From Litorivicinus sp. (GTDB lineage Bacteria; Pseudomonadota; Gammaproteobacteria; Pseudomonadales; Litorivicinaceae), in contig JAGYIK010000070.1 of NCBI GenBank assembly GCA_018402605.1, positions 1 through 5,962 on the forward strand: DNA of 5,962 nucleotides, given 5' to 3'. A program made the translations under genes and the position numbers. Numbering within the stretch: the first letter of the stretch is position 1; each line of letters opens with the position of its first letter. Below the pieces are notes generated by a model that saw only the letters and a list, made by a program, of their open reading frames with translations, was not told where the DNA came from and made no database searches. Shown one piece after another: positions 1 through 5,512 of the stretch.

Positions 1-2
1 TG

Positions 3-575
3 GGCGATCTGTCCACTGGTCTTCCATGGGCTGTTATTGTCTTGATCCTGGCGGGTGGAGTCTACGTCGGCTTGGAACAAGGTGTGGGGAATTGGTTATC
101 GGCATTGCTCGTTGCGACCGAGGGTGCGGAGGTTTCCATGGCGGGGCTTGCGACTGCGATATTTTGGGGATCGCTTACGGGAGGCCGTTTTGTGTTAACT
201 CGAATACCGGGCTCAGAAGAAGCCATCCTCATTTGGTCGTCAGCAGTCGTTATTCTCGCGTTATTGTTGGCGCCCGCCCTACCGCTGTCGATCCAGTTAC
301 TCTGTTATGGCCTCGCGGGGCTCGCGATGGCGCCCATTGCGCCTTTTGTCCTCACGGTGGTCAGTCGACGGGTCGCTGTTGAGCGTCGCGACCATGTGAT
401 GTCGCTCCAAATCGTGGCATTTTCTGTGGGAGCAGCCTGTGTGCCTGCCTTCTTTGGCCTAGTTGCATCGCGTACCTCGATGGATGCCATTGTTTGGGGC
501 TTTGTCGGTGTGGCGGTCTTGCTTCTGATCTTGTTCTGGATCACAGTCAGATCGAGATTGCAGGGATTAAAATAA
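3..575 (+). CDS. MFS transporter, C-terminal half (5' partial)
   Basis: The frame is open from the left edge to a TAA at 573-575, giving 190 residues without the true start. The visible part has about six hydrophobic segments (roughly residues 9-31, 43-63, 74-92, 95-117, 130-155 and 161-182), matching helices 7-12 of a twelve-helix major facilitator superfamily inner-membrane transporter. The stretch around residues 21-35 (YVGLEQGVGNWLSALL) resembles the helix 7 region of fucose permease-like MFS proteins. The loop GSLTGGRF near residues 57-64 fits the helix 8/9 turn, and a basic loop (SRRVAVERRD, 121-130) precedes helix 11. The substrate cannot be read from this half; a sugar or organic acid would be guesses. 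Its stop overlaps the lrgA start by 1 nt, so the two are almost certainly cotranscribed and translationally coupled. Confidence 0.8.
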   Translation, partial: GDLSTGLPWAVIVLILAGGVYVGLEQGVGNWLSALLVATEGAEVSMAGLATAIFWGSLTGGRFVLTRIPGSEEAILIWSSAVVILALLLAPALPLSIQLLCYGLAGLAMAPIAPFVLTVVSRRVAVERRDHVMSLQIVAFSVGAACVPAFFGLVASRTSMDAIVWGFVGVAVLLLILFWITVRSRLQGLK

Positions 576-925
576 TGTTGGTTGCATTGACGCAATTATT
601 GGTTTGCCAGTTACTCGGTGAGGTCATGGCGCGCGCATTTGATCTCGCGATTCCAGGTCCGGTAATTGGTATGGGACTGCTCTTGTGTATTCTTCTGTAC
701 CGCGAGAGCGTGCCTGAATCGTTGAGCCAAACAGCGAACGGGATCCTCGCTCATCTGTCTCTTTTGTTTGTTCCCGCGGGGGTTGGTGTCGTTGCTCATT
801 TGGCCATTTTAGGTAATGAGTGGCAGGCGATCCTCGGCTCGTTGATTGGTTCAACGGTGATCACCGTTTTGGTCACCGGATGGGTGCTGCAAAAGATGCA
901 TCGGAGAAAAAACGATGCAACCTGA
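575..925 (+). CDS. lrgA: LrgA/CidA-family membrane protein
   Basis: This 116-residue protein is the usual length for the CidA/LrgA family. It has about four membrane segments, the family motif IPGPVIGM at 26-33, LSLLFVPAGVGV at 61-72, and a basic tail (KMHRRK) that should lie in the cytoplasm. The ATG at 575 is chosen because it overlaps the preceding stop (TAATG), has AGGGA at 562-566 about 8 nt upstream, and begins at the hydrophobic N-terminus normal for the family; the frame is open further upstream but would bury the gene in the MFS gene. LrgA and LrgB form a paired membrane system. Some relatives are described as holin-like regulators of murein hydrolases, others as carriers of pyruvate or, in the plant plastid fusion PLGG1, of glycolate and glycerate. 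The sequence does not show which role applies. Confidence 0.9.
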   Translation: MLVALTQLLVCQLLGEVMARAFDLAIPGPVIGMGLLLCILLYRESVPESLSQTANGILAHLSLLFVPAGVGVVAHLAILGNEWQAILGSLIGSTVITVLVTGWVLQKMHRRKNDAT

Positions 926-1652
926 TTTTCAAGAAGTTTGGGTTTACCTTTCTGCAAGTCCCCTGACTGCGTTGACCGTGACCTTGGTCGCGTACTTGAT
1001 CGGTGATTGGCTCTATCAGCGCTCAGGGAGGATGCCGATCTTAAATCCGGTATTGATCGCCGTCATTCTGATTACCCTTGGTCTCACAGTAAGCGGAATC
1101 GACTATTGGACGTATTTCGAGGGCGCCCAGTTCGTCCATTTTCTCCTGGGTCCGGCCACGGTGGCTCTCGCGGTCCCGGTGGCGAAATTGTTAAAAACCA
1201 TGAAGGGTGGCTTCTTGGCTTTGTTCACCGCGTTAGCCTGCGGATCAGTGACTGCTGCAGTCTCGGCGGTTGTGATTGCTGATTTGATGAATGCATCGAC
1301 GCAAACGGTGATGTCCTTGGCGCCTAAAAGTGTGACGACTCCGATCGCGATGGGGATCTCTGAGCGGATCGGGGGTCTGCCGTCGCTTACGGCTGTGTGC
1401 GTCATCATGACCGGTGTGATTGGTGCGATCCTTGGTCCTTATGTGCTGAACGCGGCGCGAATTACCTCATGGGATGCGCGCGGATTTGCCATGGGTGTTG
1501 CCGCGCATGGGATTGGTACCGCACGGGCGATCCAAATTAATAAAGATGCAGGCGCGTTCGCATCGCTTGCTGTTGGCCTCAACGGCCTGGCAACGGCGGC
1601 GTTGATTCCAGTTTCTGGTGATCTGGCAATGTGGTGGATCGGAACTTCATAG
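915..1652 (+). CDS. lrgB: LrgB/CidB-family membrane protein
   Basis: This 245-residue protein is a full-length LrgB (YohK/CidB) polytopic membrane protein. Family signatures are easy to see: LGPATVALAVP at 78-88, LAPKSVTTPIAMGISE at 135-150 and HGIGTARA at 198-205. Multiple hydrophobic helices cover most of the chain. The ATG at 915 overlaps the end of lrgA by 11 nt and has GGAG at 903-906, 8 nt upstream, so the two genes should be translationally coupled and made in fixed ratio. LrgB is the larger partner of LrgA and probably forms the transport path, by analogy with the plastid LrgAB fusion that moves glycolate and glycerate. No terminator follows: the tRNA promoter begins 6 nt after the TAG, so operon transcripts may run into the tRNA gene. 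Confidence 0.92.
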   Translation: MQPDFQEVWVYLSASPLTALTVTLVAYLIGDWLYQRSGRMPILNPVLIAVILITLGLTVSGIDYWTYFEGAQFVHFLLGPATVALAVPVAKLLKTMKGGFLALFTALACGSVTAAVSAVVIADLMNASTQTVMSLAPKSVTTPIAMGISERIGGLPSLTAVCVIMTGVIGAILGPYVLNAARITSWDARGFAMGVAAHGIGTARAIQINKDAGAFASLAVGLNGLATAALIPVSGDLAMWWIGTS

Positions 1653-1658
1653 GACCCC

Positions 1659-1686
1659 TTAACAACTGGCGCGTACGTGTTAGAAT
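1659..1686 (+). promoter_or_regulatory. Promoter of the tRNA-Ser-like gene, stringent type
   Basis: TTAACA (1659-1664, 5 of 6 to the sigma70 -35 consensus) and TAGAAT (1681-1686, 5 of 6 to the -10 consensus) are separated by 16 nt. A G+C-rich discriminator, CGCGCCCCT, follows at 1687-1695. That is the pattern of stable-RNA promoters under growth-rate and ppGpp control. The first tRNA base lies at 1699, so the 5' leader removed by RNase P would be only a few bases long. Confidence 0.65.
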
Positions 1687-1698
1687 CGCGCCCCTCAT

Positions 1699-1788
1699 GG
1701 AGACGTGGCCACCGAGAGTGAGGCGCTCCCTTTAAGGAGTATGGGGTTTGTAGCCCTATCGAGGGTTCGAATCCCTCCGTCTCCGCCA
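1699..1788 (+). tRNA. Noncanonical tRNA-Ser-like gene with short anticodon arm
   Basis: Canonical parts: a 7-bp acceptor stem (1699-1705 with 1778-1784), discriminator G at 1785, encoded CCA at 1786-1788, a 5-bp T stem with TTCGAAT loop (1761-1777), and a long class II variable arm (1740-1760) with a stem of about 6 bp. G73 and the long variable arm are what seryl-tRNA synthetase recognises, and the body resembles tRNA-Ser(GCU). Odd parts: the anticodon arm (1726-1739) has 14 nt instead of 17, folding as a 4-bp stem (CTCC/GGAG) around a 6-nt loop CTTTAA, so no anticodon can be assigned safely (TTA or TTT depending on alignment). The D loop ACCGAGAGTGA (1711-1721) lacks the GG pair that normally contacts the T loop. 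It is either a transcribed tRNA pseudogene, a specialised serine tRNA, or a sequence error. Tertiary folding and use in translation are doubtful. Confidence 0.7.
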
Positions 1789-1808
1789 CCTTTCTTCTCG
1801 AAAGCGTG

Positions 1809-1905
1809 CTTCTTGCAATCCGACCATCACCATGTCGACCTGGGGTCAGTGGCTCTCTGATGGGGAGTTGCGTACCGCACACAATGTGCGATGCTAGGCA
1901 AGAAG
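1809..1905 (+). other. Nested inverted repeats upstream of pntA
   Basis: The non-coding stretch 1789-1993 holds no gene. Within it, CTTCTTGC (1809-1816) is perfectly complementary to GCAAGAAG (1898-1905). Between these arms lie CCATCA (1824-1829) with TGATGG (1858-1863), GACC-TGG-GGTC (1837-1847), and CGCACA-CAA-TGTGCG (1876-1890). On RNA these could form an outer stem closing two hairpins, that is, a three-way junction; on DNA the 15-bp palindrome at 1876-1890 could be an operator. A few such pairs are expected by chance in 200 nt, so this is only a candidate. I do not recognise any known riboswitch class, and no convincing sigma70 promoter for pntA is visible. Confidence 0.25.
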
Positions 1906-1980
1906 AGAGTTGAGCTGTTGGCAGCGCAGGGGCAGAACGCCTCCGCTTGCTGTCTTATCAAAAAATAAATTGGGAATAGA

Positions 1981-1986
1981 AGGGAG
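1981..1986 (+). promoter_or_regulatory. Ribosome binding site deciding the pntA start
   Basis: AGGGAG lies 7 nt before the ATG at 1994. The pntA frame stays open upstream to a TTG at 1910, but that candidate has no family-like N-terminus, whereas the protein from 1994 begins MRIG, as PntA proteins do. Confidence 0.75.
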
Positions 1987-1993
1987 TCAGTCG

Positions 1994-3562
1994 ATGCGGA
2001 TCGGATCCCCCAAAGAAGTAACGCCGGGAGAAGCTCGGGTCGCGATGACCCCAGAGTCGGCTCTACAGCTTCAGAAGCTTGGACATGTGTGTTTCATCGA
2101 GACAGGAGCTGGTGCTGCTGCCCGGTTCTCGGATCAGGACTACGCAGATGCGGGTGTGACAGTTGTTAAATCAGCAAAAGCGTTATTTAAAGAGGTCGAC
2201 ATCATCGCCAAAGTGCGACCTCCGCTCGAGTCTGAAGTGAAGTTGTTGCGGCCTGAGCACACGTTGATTGGATTTTTTAACCCAGCCGGGAACGAGGCGT
2301 TACTTGAGCAAGCGCGTGCCAGTGGGGCTAGCGTCATTGCAATGGAGATGGTCCCTCGAATCTCGCGTGCACAAAAAATGGATGCACTCTCTTCAATGGC
2401 CAATATCGCCGGATATCGTGCGGTCATTGAAGCAGGTAATAATTTCGGTCGTTTCTTTACCGGGCAGGTGACCGCCGCAGGGAAAGTGCCTCCAGCCAAG
2501 GTGCTGGTGATCGGCGCAGGCGTCGCGGGCTTGGCGGCGATCGGTACAGCGCAATCACTCGGTGCGATCGTGCGCGCGTTTGACGTGCGTCCTGAAGTGG
2601 CTGAGCAAATCGAGTCAATGGGTGCGGAGTTTTTGTTCCTTGATTTCGAAGACAGCCAAGACGGTGCCGCGACCGGTGGGTACGCAGCACCGTCGAGTCC
2701 AGAATTCCGTGAGAAGCAATTGGCATTGTTCCTCGAGCAGGCGCCTGAGATCGATATTGTGATTACGACCGCGTTGATCCCGAACCGTGAAGCGCCAGAG
2801 TTGTGGACTCCTGAAATGGTTGCCGCAATGAAGCCAGGGTCGGTGATTGTCGATTTGGCTGCTGAGAAGGGCGGCAACTGCAAACTGACTGTGATGGATG
2901 AGAAGATCGTCACGGAAAACGGCGTAACAATTATTGGCTACACCGATTTCCCAAGTCGGATGGCCGCGCAAGCATCGACACTCTATGCCACCAACATTCG
3001 GCACATGATGACCGATTTGACGCCAAATAAAGATGGGCAAATCGTACACAACATGGAAGACGACGTGATTCGGTCAGCGACAGTGACGCATGCCGGTGAA
3101 ATTACCTATCCACCACCGCCACTGAAGGTGCAAGCGATCGCTTCGAAACCGGTCGAGAAAGCGCCAGAAAAGTCTCCTGAACAGAAAGCTGCTGAAGAAG
3201 CCGCGCGACTCGCTCAGGCTGGTCGGCAACAGACCACGCTGTTGATCATTGGTGCTGCGTTGATTGGACTTATTGGCTTGTATGCGCCGCCTGCATTTAT
3301 GCAACATTTTATTGTGTTTGTGCTGTCGATCTTTGTTGGCTTCCAGGTGATCTGGGGGGTGGCACACTCGCTTCATACGCCACTGATGGCGATCACCAAT
3401 GCGATCTCGGGGATCATTATTGTCGGTGCGTTGTTGCAGATCGATTCTGAGTTGCCCATTGTGACTATCCTGGCGGCAATTTCAGTTTTGATTGCGACAA
3501 TCAATATTGTCAGGGGCTTTATGGTGACGCACCGTATGCTCCAGATGTTCAAAAAGTCATAA
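1994..3562 (+). CDS. pntA: NAD(P) transhydrogenase subunit alpha
   Basis: Alpha subunit of the inner-membrane proton-translocating transhydrogenase, which reduces NADP+ with NADH at the expense of the proton-motive force. It has 522 residues; E. coli PntA has 510. Residues 1-375 form the cytoplasmic NAD(H)-binding domain I: RAQKMDALSS (125-134) with the nicotinamide-side glutamine Q127, IAGYRAV (138-144), a Rossmann glycine loop GAGVAGL (174-180) after a beta strand, and D197 at the end of the next strand (AFDVRP), placed to bind the adenosine ribose. A Pro/Lys/Glu/Ala-rich linker (about 378-412) leads to four membrane helices (about 414-432, 436-456, 464-482, 486-508) containing HSLHTPLMAITNAISG. 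Domain I and these helices are fused in one chain, as in enterobacteria, not split into pntAA and pntAB. pntB follows after 15 nt. Confidence 0.97.
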   Translation: MRIGSPKEVTPGEARVAMTPESALQLQKLGHVCFIETGAGAAARFSDQDYADAGVTVVKSAKALFKEVDIIAKVRPPLESEVKLLRPEHTLIGFFNPAGNEALLEQARASGASVIAMEMVPRISRAQKMDALSSMANIAGYRAVIEAGNNFGRFFTGQVTAAGKVPPAKVLVIGAGVAGLAAIGTAQSLGAIVRAFDVRPEVAEQIESMGAEFLFLDFEDSQDGAATGGYAAPSSPEFREKQLALFLEQAPEIDIVITTALIPNREAPELWTPEMVAAMKPGSVIVDLAAEKGGNCKLTVMDEKIVTENGVTIIGYTDFPSRMAAQASTLYATNIRHMMTDLTPNKDGQIVHNMEDDVIRSATVTHAGEITYPPPPLKVQAIASKPVEKAPEKSPEQKAAEEAARLAQAGRQQTTLLIIGAALIGLIGLYAPPAFMQHFIVFVLSIFVGFQVIWGVAHSLHTPLMAITNAISGIIIVGALLQIDSELPIVTILAAISVLIATINIVRGFMVTHRMLQMFKKS

Positions 3563-3577
3563 GCGGAGGGATTTGAA

Positions 3578-4951
3578 ATGACAATCGGACTGCAAACCGC
3601 CGCTTATATTGGCTCAACTGTCTTATTTATTCTTGCTTTGGGTGGTTTGTCGAACCAAGAAAAAGCGAAACGCGCTGTTTGGTTTGGCATTATCGGGATG
3701 GCCATTGCGGTGATTGCGACCGTTGCAGATGTGCGCGTGTCACTCTCTGGGCTGTTGATTGGTGCACTCGTCATCGGCAGTGTGATCGGAGCGATTGTTG
3801 CGAGTCGTGTCGAGATGACCGGCATGCCACAATTGGTGGCGGCGCTACATAGTTTTGTCGGTTTGGCGGCTGTGTTCATCGGTATCAACTCAGATCTTTC
3901 GGTTCACGATTTTGCATCGAAGGCCGAGCAGGTCATCCATGAAGTCGAGGTATTTTTGGGCGTCTTCATCGGTGCTGTGACCTTCACCGGATCGATCATC
4001 GCGTATGCAAAGTTGGCGGGAAAGATCGGCGGTAAGGCACTGATTCTGCCAGGGCGACATCTGTTCAATCTGGCCATCGTAATTGGCTCGTTAGTGCTTC
4101 TGGTGATGTACATGAATCATGCGGGTTCATGGACGCTCTATATCATGACGATTTTGGCTCTCATTTTGGGGGCACACATGGTCATGGCGATCGGTGGCGC
4201 TGATATGCCGGTTGTGGTGTCGATGCTGAACTCCTACTCAGGATGGGCGGCGGCAGCCACCGGCTTCTTGTTGGGTAATGACTTGTTGATCGTAACCGGT
4301 GCGCTCGTTGGATCCTCTGGAGCGATTTTGTCGTACATCATGTGTAAAGCCATGAATCGTCATTTTATCTCGGTGATTCTGGGCGGCTTTGGTGATGCAT
4401 CAGGACCGGCTATGGAGATAGAGGGTGAACAGATTGCAATCGACGTCGATGGTGTTGCGAGCGCATTGGAAGATGCCGACAGTGTTGTGATTGTTCCTGG
4501 TTATGGGATGGCTGTCGCACAGGCTCAACAGTCAGTCAGCGAGCTCACGCGTCGGCTCCGCGCCAAGGGTAAGAATGTCCGGTTCGCAATTCACCCGGTG
4601 GCTGGGCGACTGCCAGGCCACATGAATGTGCTTCTTGCCGAGGCCAAAGTACCCTATGACATCGTGTTGGAGATGGATGAGATCAATGATGATTTCCCAG
4701 AAACCGACGTTGTCATTGTGATCGGATCCAACGATATCGTGAATCCAGCGGCGCAAGAGGATCCGAACTCACCGATCGCAGGAATGCCGGTGTTGGAGGT
4801 ATGGAAAGCCAAACAGGTGTTTGTTTCGAAACGTGGGCAGGGTACCGGTTACTCGGGAATCGAAAATCCGCTGTTTTACAAAGACAACACGCGGATGTTT
4901 TATGGTGACGCGAAGGCCAGTTTGGATCAGTTGTTAACGCAGATCCACTAA
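3578..4951 (+). CDS. pntB: NAD(P) transhydrogenase subunit beta
   Basis: Beta subunit of the same transhydrogenase, with 457 residues (E. coli 462). The first 260 or so residues are polytopic membrane domain, including LVAALHSFVGLAAV with H91, which matches the E. coli beta His91 needed for proton translocation, and GADMPVVVSMLNSYSGW (207-223), whose asparagine N218 corresponds to the conserved helix 13-14 region. After a short linker comes the cytoplasmic NADP(H)-binding domain III (about 285-457): VPGYGMAVAQAQ (306-317), a Rossmann-type loop; the GSNDIVNP motif (383-390); and KRGQGTGYSGIENPLF (418-433), whose lysine and arginine hold the 2'-phosphate of NADP. GGAGGG at 3565-3570, 7 nt before the ATG, is a strong ribosome site. 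All key residues looked for are present, so the enzyme should be active. Confidence 0.97.
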   Translation: MTIGLQTAAYIGSTVLFILALGGLSNQEKAKRAVWFGIIGMAIAVIATVADVRVSLSGLLIGALVIGSVIGAIVASRVEMTGMPQLVAALHSFVGLAAVFIGINSDLSVHDFASKAEQVIHEVEVFLGVFIGAVTFTGSIIAYAKLAGKIGGKALILPGRHLFNLAIVIGSLVLLVMYMNHAGSWTLYIMTILALILGAHMVMAIGGADMPVVVSMLNSYSGWAAAATGFLLGNDLLIVTGALVGSSGAILSYIMCKAMNRHFISVILGGFGDASGPAMEIEGEQIAIDVDGVASALEDADSVVIVPGYGMAVAQAQQSVSELTRRLRAKGKNVRFAIHPVAGRLPGHMNVLLAEAKVPYDIVLEMDEINDDFPETDVVIVIGSNDIVNPAAQEDPNSPIAGMPVLEVWKAKQVFVSKRGQGTGYSGIENPLFYKDNTRMFYGDAKASLDQLLTQIH

Positions 4952-4967
4952 CAGCCGATCGCACGGG

Positions 4968-4993
4968 AAGGGCCCTGGTTCAGGGCCTTTTTT
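4968..4993 (+). terminator. Intrinsic terminator of pntAB
   Basis: GGCCCTG (4971-4977) pairs perfectly with CAGGGCC (4981-4987) around a 3-nt GTT loop and is followed by six T residues (4988-4993). The AAG at 4968-4970 can extend the stem into the T run. It begins 16 nt after the pntB stop, so it should end most pnt transcripts before the next gene. Confidence 0.9.
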
Positions 4994-5004
4994 ATGTGAA
5001 TGGC

Positions 5005-5011
5005 GGGGGAG
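5005..5011 (+). promoter_or_regulatory. Purine-rich ribosome site deciding the DUF2237 start
   Basis: GGGGGAG ends 3 nt before the ATG at 5015; the distance is short but usable. The in-frame ATG at 5000 has only terminator sequence ahead of it and no Shine-Dalgarno match, so 5015 is preferred. Confidence 0.5.
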
Positions 5012-5014
5012 ACT

Positions 5015-5395
5015 ATGACCACATCAAATCAAGTCAACGTTCTTGGTGAGCCACTAAAGCCGTGCTCGACGAACCCGGTGACCGGTTATTTTCGCAATGG
5101 CTGTTGTGAGACGGATGCGAGTGATCGCGGCAGTCACGTGGTGTGCGCAGTGATGACGTCAGAATTTCTCGATTTTTCTGCCCGTAACGGCAACGATTTG
5201 ATTACCCCTCGTCCTGAGTTTCAGTTCCCGGGATTGAAGCCCGGCGATCGGTGGTGCCTATGCGGACTGCGTTGGGTCGAGGCCGTGCGAGCAGGTGTCG
5301 TTGCTAAGGTCATCCTTGAGTCAACGCATGAGAAGATTCTTGAGCACGTGAGTCTTGAGACCCTGGTGCACAATGCGCATGAGGAATCTGCATAG
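5015..5395 (+). CDS. DUF2237 family protein
   Basis: A small soluble protein of 126 residues with no signal peptide or membrane segment. It has the characteristic pattern of the DUF2237 family: NVLGEPLKPCS near the start, TGYFRNGCCETDASDRGSH (23-41), VCAVMTSEFLDFS (43-55), GNDLITP (59-65), FPGLKPGDRWCLC (71-83), and a THE motif (104-106) before the C-terminal helix. Six cysteines (17, 30, 31, 44, 81, 83) and histidines 41 and 105 fall in the conserved blocks, which would suit a metal site or redox chemistry, but this is inference; no biochemical role is known to me. It starts 21 nt after the pnt terminator T run, leaving no room for an obvious promoter of its own. It is complete and undamaged. 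Confidence 0.85.
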   Translation: MTTSNQVNVLGEPLKPCSTNPVTGYFRNGCCETDASDRGSHVVCAVMTSEFLDFSARNGNDLITPRPEFQFPGLKPGDRWCLCGLRWVEAVRAGVVAKVILESTHEKILEHVSLETLVHNAHEESA

Positions 5396-5438
5396 GCCGA
5401 AGTTGTGAGGTCAGTCGGCTGAAAAGCGACGCGATCAC

Positions 5439-5465
5439 TTTACCAATGTGTGTCGGATGCATACT
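5439..5465 (+). promoter_or_regulatory. Weak candidate promoter for rpe
   Basis: TTTACC (5439-5444) and CATACT (5460-5465) each match the sigma70 hexamers at 4 of 6 bases, with a short 15-nt spacer. The 117-nt gap between the DUF2237 gene and rpe has no convincing terminator and no other gene. The call rests on position and partial matches only. Confidence 0.2.
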
Positions 5466-5512
5466 CTACATCCCTTAATTGATATCCATGACAACGCGTA
5501 CAAGGAATCCTT

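Noticed and set aside
494..574. Upstream extension of the lrgA frame
   Set aside because: It would overlap the MFS coding region by about 80 nt; the TAATG junction at 573-577 gives the standard LrgA start.
1439..1882. A 147-residue minus-strand reading frame containing ETEGFEPSIGLQTPYSL
   Set aside because: This peptide is the familiar artefact of translating the antisense strand of a tRNA-Ser gene; the rest is antisense to lrgB.
1947..1971. Possible pntA promoter (TTGCTG with an A+T-rich stretch)
   Set aside because: The best -10-like hexamer sits only 13 nt away, too close for a sigma70 promoter.
1910..1993. N-terminal extension of pntA from a TTG at 1910
   Set aside because: The added residues do not resemble any PntA N-terminus, and the ATG at 1994 has its own good ribosome site and the family start MRIG.
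2140..2913. A 257-residue minus-strand reading frame opposite pntA
   Set aside because: It is a low-complexity Ala/Ser/Thr/Pro-rich shadow of a well-recognised coding gene, with no family resemblance.
3133..3145. GCGATCGC palindrome resembling the cyanobacterial HIP1 repeat
   Set aside because: It occurs once and inside coding sequence; it is explained by the general GATC abundance.
5396..5419. GCCGA/TCGGC inverted repeat after the DUF2237 gene as a terminator
   Set aside because: The stem is only 5 bp with a long loop and is followed by TGAAAA, not a T run.
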